Positions 39,301 to 50,700 of a stretch of DNA of 64,000 bases are shown here, piece after piece. Positions within the stretch are counted from its first letter, which is position 1; each line of letters opens with the position of its first letter. The position numbers and the translations under genes were made by a program. The notes beneath the pieces were generated by a model. The model did not search any database, had not been told where the DNA came from, and worked only from the letters and a program-made list of their open reading frames with translations. Origin of the DNA: Liolophura sinensis (taxonomy: Eukaryota; Mollusca; Polyplacophora; Chitonida; Chitonidae); contig NC_088295.1 in assembly GCF_032854445.1 (NCBI RefSeq), forward strand, positions 20,449,385-20,513,384, given 5' to 3'.

Positions 39301-39820
39301 TTAGCTGAGCTTAGCCCGACAAAGGTTGAGGTATAATGGGTTTCCTTATTTTTTCACTTTGACTCGGGTACCCCAGCTGGCCTATTGTGTATTATTAGGA
39401 CAGGGCTGTAACCACGTGAAGTGGCAGCATGTGGTCTAAACTTGTCTCACCCATCACTTCTTTTCACCTCACACATTATCAACCATGACAATGTCGTCAT
39501 GTTACTTCAACCTCATTACACGCGACAAGTGTTCAGTTAACGCTGTTTTTTGTGCTGGCCTCAGTCTGCAATTAACTTGCCTGGAATGTCCCCAGTGCTG
39601 AAAAAGGGTGTGAAAATGTCAGAATAAGAATGCAAGAAGTTTTGAAGACGTGTAGGTTTGGGCATGGTTTCGGTTTGCCCTATACTTGAGAGAGAGAGGT
39701 GATCCTGTGGCCGGCTAACTGTTCTCGTGATACAGAGGCCAAGCTCTGTCGGATTTAGCGATTCCAGGCAACCAAAAGACCAAACACTGTTCTTGGATTT
39801 TTTTTTATGTCGTGATTAAG

Positions 39821-40106
39821 ATCTTGTAAGTTATCTTGCTAATGGAAGATAATAGGCCGTTAGAATAACTCTTTGAGCGCATTTTATTTGTTGACTTCTC
39901 GAAGTATGAACACTTTGTCTTGTGGCAGTGAAAAACCACAAACTAATTTTTTTAACTTCAATGACTTAGATATGCTGCGAATAAAAATCTTGAAAGTCAT
40001 CTGTCATGGAACGATAAAATGTCGTTGGACTAAATCTTTGAACAAATTTTAGTGGTGACTTCACGAATTATACCAGGGAGATATTGTTTTGTAACAATAA
40101 AATCAT
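39821..40106 (+). repeat. Diverged direct duplication, period about 166 bp
   Basis: Two segments (about 39821-39940 and 39987-40106) align in order. Atcttgtaag matches atcttgaaag, atggaagataa matches atggaacgataa, and ccgttagaataactctttga matches tcgttggactaaatctttga. Attttatttgttgacttctc matches attttagtggtgacttcacg. Identity by eye is around 65-70%. The period is in the range of bivalve satellite monomers, but two copies are not enough to call a satellite. Confidence 0.55.
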
Positions 40107-43100
40107 TCGCAGTTGTTTCTGGCGTTATTTCTATGAACAATACTTGTCATCAAATTCATCCAAAATTTGCCCTCAAGTTGTCTTCCTTGGTATTACTTCT
40201 CCAAATAGCTGGAATGTGTCACAGATGTGAGCAAGGAGTTATTCCGGTATGTCCCCTCTTCACCGGAATGTCATCTGTCTTGACACACTGTTACTTAACA
40301 CTGATAAGTGTCGACTGCTCTGTCCTTGCTCATGTCAACATCGTTCCTTTTAACCAGTAATACGTTTGAAAATCTCAGAGAGGCACTAAGAAATGACACA
40401 GGTGCTGTATATGATTAATTACAGAGATTTTAAAATACTGCGTATGTGAAAATTTGAAAAAATCCCATCCAACCATGAAACAGTTATAACATACATACTT
40501 TCTCATGTTATATACCGTCATAATTTCATAGACGTTGTGATAAGGTAATATTGTATTAAGGCGTTATTGTCCCCCGTATATAGAAAGATACGTGCCAGAG
40601 AAATGAATGCACCTGGGGCAAACAAACTTGTTCCTGAGAGCTGTCTTGCATTATAGATTGTACTCATGAAAAGATGTAATACGGCACAGTAGCCTTGCCA
40701 AAGACAAACACGTATATGGTTTTGATCAGCATTATTTTATGGAGATATCAAAATTCCCACCAACTCCTCGCCTCTTGAAACTTGGCCATTAGCATCAAAC
40801 TTCCCTGAAGGCACTAGACCTCACAGGTAGATGGCCCTCACTTCATGTCAGGGTAACGCTAACTTCTACTAAGTGTTTTCAAGAAAATATCTCAGGCGTC
40901 TCCGAGAACTTTGAGATATTTTGTGTTATAGTAACAGGAGATACCGAAAATGTCCACAAAACTAAACTATTTGACTTTCTGTCCGCTGAGTTTGTTGAAA
41001 TATGGTGGTTGTAATTTAACCAAACTGTGGGAAATTCAATGTTTTCTTCCAATATTAATATCATATGCTGACAACGAGCGGCAGCGAGAGTTTCACGCAC
41101 AGAAACTGAAGGAAGCAGACGACCGAATCTGTCTCGTCTGCTGCTGACCAGATGGTCATGTCGCCTGTCTGGCGTGGGACAGTCGAGGAGCGGACGTGTC
41201 CGCAGACAAAACCAATATGACCACCGCATATTCATCATGTGGAATATTTCATACAGAATTCTATAACTCACTCATTTGATGAATTTCAAGAAGTTCACGG
41301 CCAGAACCATTCCGAATAACAACTGAGCAGTGTTTAGTATGTTTGGCAGAGCGAGACATTTGTAGCCATATGGATGAAAACACCAGATAAACTTTCGAAT
41401 TTTGTTCAGCAATTTGCCTTATGGCAGTTTGTTTTCAACCTACATGTACTTGTGCTGCCTACCGCCAATACATGACAAAGCGGTAGTGTTCCAATAAATT
41501 GTTACATCATTTCGCAAGGGTCACCTGCGTTAAATGGTGTTATAACTTACAGTAAGTTTAAGTTCAAGAGTGAGTTTTCCAATACTGGCTGTTATAATGT
41601 ATAAATATTTATATTTTATAAATACAGATCTTTTGATACTATCTCTTATGACATACTAGTTGATGTAGGTTTCCTTAATCCTTCGAAAGAAACCCTCCTT
41701 TAAAATTCCTTTTAGACTCAGTAATCATATTGTATACATCTGCGTTTCTTAAAGATTTAATTATTGAGGTAAATTTTTCCACGCAGTGATGTTAATATTC
41801 ACAAAGAGAACACGATAAGAATTATAAGAAACTTGATTTTCTTAACTACATCAAGCATCGTACGCTATATGTGGATGTTTTTCTCAAAGCCAGTATTTTA
41901 TGTTGTAAAAGGTTATCGGAAAGGCCCCTGTGCACATTGACAAATGTAATCGGATGCGAAGCGCTTGTAAACATGTTGGTATCAGACGAGTTCTCAGTGT
42001 TAACCATCTCCATATGGCTCCATATGAGGCCTCTCGGGATCTCTTGCCTGTTAGATCTAAGAAGTGTCGTTGTACATCTTAGCAATACAAACGTGTTTGA
42101 ACGCTATGAGATGCCGTATATCATAAAAAAAACTTAAGTTAGCAAACGTTTTCGCAAATAGAATTTTCTTTATCTTCAAGTACACCCCACCTGTCACAAA
42201 TTTTCAAATGTTTTTATTTAATATTTCTTTATATTCGACAATATGCAAATATGTCATTATTTTTTGTTGTTGGACATTTCTGTGGGTTGCCACACCACGT
42301 GTGTTCAAAAAGTCATTCCGGCACGCACTGGTTAAGCTCAAAGTCTTCGGCTTGAGTATACAATCTTCCATAACTGTCTTTCCATCTGCCTGCACTTTTA
42401 TCTTGATGACATAATTTTGTTAGAAAACACAATGGAAAGTAGATATAAAATATAGCCAATTTAGACATGAATTAAAAATCAGTCCGAGTGTAGAAAAACG
42501 GGTATAATTACGTTTAAACACATTTCTATATTTTCAGAAAGCATAAGCGTCCGACTATATATTAGTTTTGTTCTGTTGTGTTCTCGCTGACTCACTTCCC
42601 ATGGAAGGCTGTCTGAGAGCAGCGATGATGATGGAGCACCTATAGCTAACACGGCACCTCATTTATCGTATGTGTTAGGATGTTCTATATACACCTTGAC
42701 CTCGTTACACCCTTTGACAAACCCGATTCCACGGGATCAGAGGGCCATCTGGTAGGGGTTAAGGCGATGAACTTTGATACACTACTGACGATAAATTTAC
42801 CGTGATAATGCTTTAATAACTCTACTGATCGCCGCCTTCTCCTCTGTCGACATCATCTCCTCGTAAAGCGAGTAACCTCATGAGCGTTATAGTAACCTGT
42901 GCCAATCTTATTGCCTCTCAACGCCCAGTTGTCTGTGAAAAATAATTAGTCGGTCTTTGATTAGAAAAACACAACGTAGTAAAGTTCATGTTATCTTTTT
43001 TCACGCCGGATACAATTATCGTGGATAAATCCCCAATGTCTTTGCCGGTTTCTCACTTCAGAAACGAGGACGGTAAATCATGCGACTGATTGGCGTTTGT

Positions 43101-44320
43101 GCTGTGATGCAAACATTGTCCATACCCCTCATGCCATATACAGAGGATATATATATGTATACAGATATATAATAACAACAGTCTGACAGACGTTTTGCTT
43201 ATCAACGCCCTCAACTTGTTCACGTCTTTTCGCAGGTTTTGCTCTCTGACCTACTATGATGCTATACGAACAGGACATGTATGTTGTATTTTATACGGTT
43301 TAAAACATTCGTCTAAAGTTGCACACTTGTTAATGTGTTAATGTTACGATGTGGCAATTTGTAACCACAAATTGGTTACAGTAATTCGGTAATATATGTC
43401 TAGTTTAAGCAGATGCAACACTGCATCTAGACGTTGTTCAGGAAACCCGTGTCTGCCATTTTATAGACGAACAAAAGGTTAATACAACACGTCAGTTGGA
43501 AACGTCAACTGAGGACATAACTACCTGTAGGGAAGGAAATATATAGCCCTGGGTCTATTTGGAGGTGTGTTTATGCTGTCTGTTATGTTGTCTTAGTCAT
43601 CTGTAGAGCTCTACGTACACCAGCCGATGTATATCGCTGATGGGCGGGGATGTTAGCTCTGGGGGACGTTCCATCATGGTCAGAAAATGCCACCACTCAA
43701 TCCTGCTCATAACGATAAGATTTATCCTACAGGAAAAGCATAATTAAAGGGCTATGTTAAACATAAGCATGATCTGGTGCGTTATGATAGTATATATGAG
43801 TCAGCGGGTAGTTGAAAGCCATCCTCACATCCCCGAGGAAAATCTGCGAGGATATAAAAGTAGATGGTCGGATGTTCTAATTCTGGAGCCATCTATTGCT
43901 GGGACAGTCTACAGGATGAAGGATTGGTCACTATATTACCGTGCTCCGAGAACAGTCCTACTTCATTTAGTGGACATTAAATTAAACGAGGTCGTCATCT
44001 GAATGTGGAGCGCTATTAAAGCTGGACCACAAAACGGTTATATTCTAATCCATCAAAGAAATCAAAGAGACCATTAACGGCCTGTAAAATCTCTAGTTAC
44101 TATCAGATGTTCGGACGCCACTTTTGTCGGGCCAGACACTTCTCTTTAAATTAAAGTGAAAATACACAGGATTGCTTCAAAAATATATGCTTTTTAGCGT
44201 TGAAATACATTCTACTTTAATGTATTATATGACACGAGAAAGACGCCGGTGCATGTCAGCAAAATATTCAGGGCTGTTTTCAGTGATAAATGATCAAAGC
44301 ATTCGCTTACGAAAGCAGTT

Positions 44321-44522
44321 TAGTATAGCAGCTAATAGAAGAGTAACTTAACACAGCAAGATATATTGGTTTCCAAAACATATACTATAACGTTACATTT
44401 ACCGTCCAGCCCTAGACAAGGATTTTTCCCGCTATACGTGGTACGTCATAGAATGACGTATGCAGTGCCGTGTACAATGACGTCATACTACATTGTTAGC
44501 ACAATACCATGTGTGTAGGACA
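44321..44522 (-). repeat. 3' LTR of the Ty3/Gypsy element
   Basis: About 202 bp align with 47603-47804. The strongest conservation runs from gtacgtcatagaatgacgta through caatgacgtcatactacatt to gttagcacaataccatgtg. On the element's strand it begins TGTCC. A small tandem duplication (acagtgtgg twice) lies just inside at 44520-44537. The outer boundary is approximate. Confidence 0.9.
44442..44485. promoter_or_regulatory. CRE-like palindromes in the 3' LTR
   Basis: TACGTCA-tagaa-TGACGTA (44442-44460) is a perfect inverted pair of CRE half-sites. TGACGTCA (44478-44485) is the full CREB/ATF consensus. Both are kept in the other LTR. Confidence 0.65.
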
Positions 44523-44529
44523 GTGTGGA

Positions 44530-46515
44530 CAGTGTGGACTTTTCGTTGTAGTAATGTCTCGTATGTCAAGCGCTCTGCGCATGTGTCGGCCGTTGAGTAT
44601 GATGGATGGAGACTCGCCGGTGGTAGTATAGCGAGTAGCTCTGTATGAACCTAAAAACTCCATGACGGCAGTTTTAACATTCAGTTTCTGATATCGGGCT
44701 GACTGAATAACCTTTTTCAAAATCCTATTGAAACTCTCAACTTCGCTCTTTCATTCCGGGTTCTACAAAGACGAAAGTCTATGTTTAATGTCTCTTGATC
44801 TGAGGAATTCTTCAAAATCATGTTAAATCACCAGAGCCATTATTGGTTACAATCTCAGCTGGATATCCCTCTGTAATCAAAACGTCTTTCATAGTAGCAG
44901 AAGTGATATCACGAACGAAAGCCACTTCAGGCCACTTGCCTCTGTAATCAATCAAACAAATCATGAATCGCTCATGGGCAGGCGCTGAGTTGTCAGGGCC
45001 AACAAAATCAAGGCCAAGCTTATGCCAAGCTGTTCCAGTAAAGAAACAGGTTGCATTGGAGCAACTCGTACAGATGCGAATTTGTCATTCATTTGACAAG
45101 TTAGACAGTGCTTTACAGCTTCTTTCTCATGAGTGTTCATTTTCGGCCACCAATACAAATCACAGAGTCTCGGTTTAGTTTTGACAATGTCTTGGTGTTT
45201 GGCATGTGCCAACTTCAGCATTTTTGGTTGTAGTTCGGCAGGAAGGACAACTCGTTGTAAGCTGACAGTTCGTCGCGTATCGGAAAGTACGACTGTAGAT
45301 TTACACCAACTTGTTTCTTTGACCTTGACCTGTTGACGACAACAGCGTAGTCTGATGTTTGGAGTTTGGTGATCTGTTCGCAATTCGAACAATCGACCTC
45401 ATAAAATAAGTATGCCACTTTTTCACGGCCCACACACAAGCGAGTGCTTCGCGTACACCTGCGGAATCTCTCCACTGCCGTTAACGCACAAGTTATCAGA
45501 TGTTTAGAGCCATTCATGATTTGGGTAAGAGTGGCACCTAGATCGATCGCAGCCATTTGCCTCAGTCGAGACTATGGTCTCGCATTTGGGGTCGAAGAGA
45601 TACATAACAGGACTGTTCACTATAGCTTTCTTAACTGAGCGGAATGCGTGATCAGCGGAATCTAACAAGACAAACTGGTCTCGTTGCTGTAAATCGCGAA
45701 TCAGATGAACCTGATACGAAAAATTCGGCACAAATTTCGCGTAATACGCAGGTATACCTAGCCAAGATCGGTATTGGTCCTTATTTTCTGGAACAGGTGC
45801 GTTGGTGATTGCTTGCACTAGTTCGGTGTTGGGGCGAATTCCCTGTGAATCAATCACATACCCCAGAATACCACGTCGATCAGCATTGAACTGGCATTTC
45901 TCATTCAAGGTAATGTTTGCATTCTTCAAACGCTGTAGTACTGCGCATAAGTTGCGGACATGCTCAGCTTGTGTTTTACCGTATACCATGATGTTGTCAA
46001 CGAACACCTTCACTCCCGACAAACCTTCTAACAGACTGATCATCATTTTCTGAAAGCAAGACGGTGCAGACGAAAGGCCAAAGCAAACTCTCTTGAAACG
46101 AAACAAGCCGTCACGAGTGATAAAGGCTGTCAAATCACGACTTTCAGTGGCTAATTTGAGCTGATGAGAGGCGGATTTTAAATCCTGATGAGAAACGCAG
46201 GTAGCAGCGTGCATTTCACTTAACATTTCGTCTATGTTAGGTAGAGGGTACTTATCAGTAACAATGGATTCGTTTGACTTTCTCATATCAACGCACATGA
46301 GCACGCCGCCGTCTTTTTTCCACGCTACGACACTTGATGAAACCCACTCAAATGCGTCAGTTTTCTCAATAATGTCGACCTCCTCAAGACGTTTGAGTTC
46401 TTTAGAAAAAGTGTTGCGTATCGCAAGAGGGAGTCTGGGTAATTTCTGTTGTACTGGAGTGACATCAGGGTTAGCCTTAACCCTGTGTTTGAACCCTTTG
46501 ATCTTAGAGTTATTT
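44530..46515 (-). pseudogene. pol remnant: reverse transcriptase, RNase H, integrase
   Basis: On the - strand the RT starts near 46500 (KANPDV, LPRLPLAIRN). It continues through CVDMRK, YPLPNIDEM, HQDLKSASHQ and FGLSSAPSCFQKMM to the catalytic box, which reads VFVDNIMVYGKT instead of the usual two Asp, so one metal ligand is lost. RNase H begins near 45610 (STEANG, normally STDAS) and is broken by frameshifts; only pieces such as EALACVWAVKKW and RTDHQTP remain. Integrase keeps its zinc-binding region (AHAKHQ, YWWPKM, HCLTCQ; about 45060-45170). The core follows in several frames: LGLDFVGP with the first Asp, VTNNGSG where the second catalytic Asp is Asn, and VESFNRILKK with the Glu. SYRATRYTTTGESP marks its C-terminal part near 44620. 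The enzyme cannot be active. Confidence 0.92.
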
Positions 46516-46519
46516 TAAC

Positions 46520-47565
46520 TAAACAACTCAGGAAACTCACTTTTAATAGATACATCAGAACTACTGCTGGAAGGTACGTTAGTAGGCAAGTTAGACACCT
46601 TGTCAGGCATTTTATGATTCACATTTCCCTCAGAACAGCTAGTATCCACATCAACTGAGTTACATGTAAGAGTACAGCTCTCTATATTTATCCCATGACC
46701 TTGAATTACATCTGAGACATAACGCCCTTGCTGGACTTCCTTCTCAAGATGTTGGCAAACCAAAGCAAAATGGCCTTTACGTCCACAAGCTGCGCATTTC
46801 TTATGAAGAGCTGGGCATTTGGAGAAATTCGCAAGGTGTTTGGGTGTTACATGTGTAACATTTTCTGTGGGAGACATCGCGTTTCCTTGAATCCATAGTT
46901 TTGGTATCGGTTGTGGACTTATTCTGTTTGAACTGACGTTTAGTTTTGATGTTATCCTTCGCACATGTAGTCTGGTATCTACTGGTCGTTGATTGGTTCT
47001 GCTGGGTGATGGATTTGGCTTCCTTCACCGCACTTTCTACATGACCGGCCGTCTCAGTAGCTTTGGGAAGTTTTAAGTCGCTTTTCAGCAATAACCGCTC
47101 TCGCATACGAAATGAATTGGTTTTCTCAATCGGCTGATCACGCAGAATTTCATCATGAACATCACCGAAAGAACATGTACCGGCCAAATCACGGAACACA
47201 TCAATACGGTTTCACCTAGTAACTGGGCGCGAGCACGAACTCGGTGTCGCTTGGCTTGCATGTTGACAGCAGGCTTGAAATAACTCTCCAATCTTTTCAT
47301 ACCTTGGCATCGTCATTACAAATCTCCGGTAAAGTGAAGAAAATGCGGGAGCGGAATGCAAAAGTATAGCTCAGTTCCGAGCAGAAGACATTTGATCAGT
47401 CCCAGCAGCTAGTAAGTAGTTCTCAAAATGTGTCCTCCACTGAGATCATTGTAAGCCAGGCTGGCCCAGTGTAGGAAAAAATGGCACTGGTGCAAAATCT
47501 GTAAAGCCATCTTAGGAGATGTATCGATGATATATCGCACGAATTGGCATCCATCCACCATGAAA
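46520..47565 (-). pseudogene. gag remnant: capsid and zinc knuckle
   Basis: Capsid-like pieces occur in several - strand frames. WRTHFENYLLAAGTDQM (about 47390-47440) is followed by a TGA. LLGETV and FRDLAGTCSFGD (about 47160-47240), LRDQPIEK and RERLLLKSDLKLPKA follow. A complete CCHC knuckle, CAACGRKGHFALVC, spans 46755-46796. An earlier knuckle (CYTCN ... H ... KCP) is split by a frameshift. After the knuckle only about 80 codons lead to the RT, ending SEFPELFS and a stop. I see no Asp-Thr/Ser-Gly of an aspartic protease there. Gag would form the particle and bind RNA; this copy cannot encode it intact. Confidence 0.88.
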
Positions 47566-47584
47566 AACTGTCCCACAAAGTAAT

Positions 47585-47602
47585 CGGGAATTCAACTCGC
47601 CA
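47585..47602 (-). other. Candidate primer-binding site
   Basis: Directly inside the right LTR the - strand reads TGGCGAGTTGAATTCCCG. It starts with the TGG that pairs with a tRNA CCA end, at the place where minus-strand synthesis is primed. The donor tRNA was not identified. Confidence 0.55.
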
Positions 47603-47804
47603 AACTATAGCAACTTATACAGGAGTAACTCAACAGAGCAGTATATAATGGTTTCCACAACATGTAATGTATTGTTACATTTACCGTCCAGCTCAAGACA
47701 AGGCATTTTTCCGCTGCATGCGGTACGTCATAGAATGACGTATACAGTGCACTGTACAATGACGTCATACTACATTGTTAGCACAATACCATGTGCGTTG
47801 GACA
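47603..47804 (-). repeat. 5' LTR of the Ty3/Gypsy element
   Basis: This is the partner of 44321-44522. On the - strand the order is that of a compact promoter: CRE sites (47724-47742 and 47760-47767), then a TATA-like ATTATATAC (RC of gtatataat at 47641), then a short R/U5 region ending next to the primer-binding site. Confidence 0.9.
47724..47767. promoter_or_regulatory. CRE-like palindromes in the 5' LTR
   Basis: TACGTCA-tagaa-TGACGTA (47724-47742) and TGACGTCA (47760-47767) are identical to the copies in the other LTR, while the rest of the LTR has drifted. They lie upstream of the TATA-like site on the element's strand, where enhancers are expected. Confidence 0.65.
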
Positions 47805-50529
47805 CAACATAAAGGATACTCGCAGACTCACTGTGATAAGGAGCTGTTCTATCCGCAGCCTGCCTGTTAATAGCAAATGAGGTCAGAGACTCGAATCCAG
47901 CGCTCGTTGGTTCGGCCAAACCTTTAAATCTGGAGGTTCATCAGGTATCTAACAAAGATACCAATCTAGCACTCTTGGTTTCCTGCACCCATGCATGAAC
48001 ACAGCAGTCGTCATAAAAGTAAAACATTCTTTGGTACCGGTATGCATGACGTTAAGCACAAATCAAATAAATCGAAATAAATGCGATCGCATGGACTTGG
48101 GAAAAAACATTAGTTACTGTTTTGGAGGAAGGCAGCGCGAATAATATTACAGATAGCAACAATCATGCAATGAAACATTTTCATGCACTTGTAAGAACTT
48201 TTTCTCCAGAAAAAGGAAAAGAAAGGAAGAAAGAAAAAACACGCGTTTATATGAAGACCGATCCCGTGAAAAAAGATGTTTATCTTGATAGTTCACGTTA
48301 TACCGCTTTTGGTGAGTAAAGATCTCTGTATGTCTTCATACTTACAAACCATTTATTATGAACAGATACATTTGGATTGAGACGGTCTGTTGTCATCGGT
48401 AAAAAGTCTCCTTATACTGTTCGGCCCCATTGCATAGAAACTAAGTACTTCTCTTCTCCACGCATAAACCTGACAGCCGTCGGATAACAGTCAAATAAAT
48501 AAGTAACTGACCTCCACATCCCAAGGAGGTGAATCAAGAACTCATTATATGATTGAACAGGGAGCCAGTAACAGGCTACACGATGTAAATCCACACGGAT
48601 CCAAATTTGTGAACATTCGAGAATCAAAATCCAAAACACATGTCGCATGTAGAAGACAAAGCTCTTGAACTATTCGCGTTTCGAGCAAAAACCCGTATGT
48701 CGATTTTTTCACTTGTCGTCTGTCTGACGTGAGAAATCTGCTTATCAGCATGTGGGCATGTCTGCAGATTGGAACCTTCCACACAAGGCATTTCTGGAAT
48801 GTTTACATGTATACAGAGTTTTCGTATTTTCATTCCATTTTACAAACAGATTGTTACGTGCTGCGTTTTGGGCGTACTTCTTCTGTTGCATATACGTACG
48901 ATTGAGTATCAACAAATAAATGATGTGACGAAGTCGAAGTTTGAACTTGCGCTGATTAATGAGTTGTATTTATTGAAGAGTTAAACATATTTTGAGGAAA
49001 ATTTTGTTGTCAGATTCCACTCAAACTAATGGGTTTTTAAATTTCTTGAAATAACATAACGACTCATATTTTGTTTCCTCATGTTCTATAGTGCGAAATA
49101 TGTTCATCATTAATGGAGATTAATGTAAACATTTTCTGAAACAGTCTCATGAAGTTTGTTTGATATCAAAGCGATGTCCACTGGCTGAATACAACTTTAA
49201 CGGTAACCAAGTAAGATTAATATACTAGCAGTCATATTAATGTGGAAATTGATGTGCAGATTATGACGACGTGTTCAGAAAAATGCTTTCAAAACAATTT
49301 TAATACGATTCACTGTCAGCCGTCACATCTGATGAATTGTTCCAGAAACAAGCTGTGATGAATTTCGTCAGTTTGAAAGATTAGCTATAATGTTTAAATT
49401 GAGCCCATACGTCAACCCGACAACAACCGGCTTCTTCAAAGAGTTCATCAGAGTGTACGATATTTATTTTGTGGAAACCAGTATCGGCCAGGAGAAGGCT
49501 GTTCGTTACTCGATCGCACCTTAAGGTGTAACTGGAAAGAGATATGGCTGAGGCTTAGTCGGAAATTTGCTTCTAACAGATCAGGTCAAACGACCTCAGC
49601 CTTTCTGAGATGATCAGGGGACGAGGTCGAACAAGGCATGCTGAAAACTGACGTCGTCTGTTTTTTGATTGCCCAGAGGGGAAACCCTCACTCTCTGCGG
49701 AGACTGTAATGACCGCTTGTTTGTATAACTGGTGAGGGAGAAGGCCTGTGTGAACTTCAATGGTCATCTAATCTGACTATAAAGATACTCGTGTATCATA
49801 CAACGCTGCTTCGAGGAGTTGTTGAGCTCAATGACTTCCAAATGGGCCAACAGTGGCCATGTCTGAGGAGGAAACAGTACGTGACCAGGTATGACCAGCA
49901 AAGGTCATGGTGTTCATGGGGAACTGACATTTCTTTGAAGGCCCGTGCAGCAAAGGTGTGACGTATGTATCCAAGTGAGAGGTTAGTCCCAGAGGGCCCC
50001 AAGATTACCGCAGCACTTTACTGAAGAGGAGTTTTATGTGGATTTAGACAATCGACGTAAACACTACTTTTTTGAACGACAGACAGTACAAAGGAAGGTT
50101 GCAGATGGTAGCAACTTACGTTAGGATAAAAACAAATACTAAAAGATGTACACCGTATATATAGAACTTTACACTGCAGAAAAATTCCATACATTAAACG
50201 GATATTCAGTTAAAATATATCATCTGATGATCAAACTTCTTTATTCTCAGTAGATAAACTATGTAACGAACGTCAAGTCCAAAAGCAGGAGGAAGTCATA
50301 TTGCACCAGGGGTGTGCAAGTGAAATGAACATAGTGGCCTACGTGGAATTTACTCTCAACCGTAAGGCCTACTGGTTGTTTGGTTCTTATATCAAGATAA
50401 TTAGGACTGCTTACTTTTGACTTAAAGCTGTGAGTAAAACAGCCAGAACTGGATTCGAGCACGCCACCTTAGTGGTCAAGGGCCTGATAGTAGCATTGAG
50501 CCAGAGCTTTAAACCTCTGAACCTATTTA

Positions 50530-50557
50530 GCCCCCCCACCCCCCACCCCCCTCACCC
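50530..50557 (+). repeat. C-rich low-complexity tract
   Basis: Runs of C broken by single A or T (cccccccaccccccaccccc) form a G-rich strand on the complement that could fold as a G-quadruplex. Confidence 0.85.
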
Positions 50558-50639
50558 CAATCAGCTCAGATTTGAAAAATGCGAAACATTTCTTTTTTGA
50601 GCTGTTTTAATCATAAATTTTAAAAAAGTCATTTAAAAA

Positions 50640-50700
50640 ACACCGGGAGGCTCGGGATCAAACCCGGGTCAGGTTAACATAACTAAGTTAACAATCAGGT
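50640..50700 (-). mobile_element. tRNA-like fragment, possible SINE head
   Basis: On the - strand, GGTTTGATCC (50655-50664) resembles a Pol III B box inside gacccgggtttgatcccgag. About 180 bases further on, caagcgtaaaacaccaac recalls the SINE tail. The two may belong to one decayed element, but their order and orientation are not clear. Confidence 0.3.

Larger units (their letters stand above)
27385..44320. other. Long intergenic stretch, no gene recognised
   Basis: Seventeen kilobases hold scattered open frames of up to 130 codons (for example 40879-41271 on the - strand and 31935-32276 on the + strand). None has a recognisable motif, repeat structure or splice context. Base composition is AT-rich, notably 32880-33140. 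CpG-dense patches occur near 28430 and 38560-38650. Listed repeats account for the only structure I could identify. Confidence 0.45.
44321..47804 (-). mobile_element. Degenerate Ty3/Gypsy LTR retrotransposon
   Basis: The 3.5-kb element has two direct terminal repeats, a primer-binding site next to the right repeat, and gag then pol similarity reading on the - strand: capsid, zinc knuckle, reverse transcriptase, RNase H remnant, integrase. The RT-before-integrase order is that of Ty3/Gypsy. Intact relatives are usually 4.5-6 kb, so internal deletions (protease, part of RNase H) are likely. Frameshifts and stops break every domain, and the LTRs differ at roughly 15-20% of positions by eye. This is an old, non-autonomous copy. 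RT wording (KANPDVTPVQQKLPRLPL, CVDMRK, YPLPNIDEM) resembles Mag/K02A2.6-like elements of marine invertebrates, from memory. No target-site duplication was found. Confidence 0.93.

Noticed and set aside
40879-41271. 130-codon open frame on the - strand
   Set aside because: No recognisable motif or splice context; a frame of this length can occur by chance in 64 kb.
48122-48319. 65-codon open frame ending near a donor-like ggtgagt
   Set aside because: There is no matching acceptor, no domain and no partner exon, so a gene cannot be supported.
49800-50030. Possible transposase remnant (a frame with VMVF-MG, loosely like a DDE-family motif)
   Set aside because: The similarity is a few residues long, broken by stops, and no flanking terminal inverted repeats were seen.
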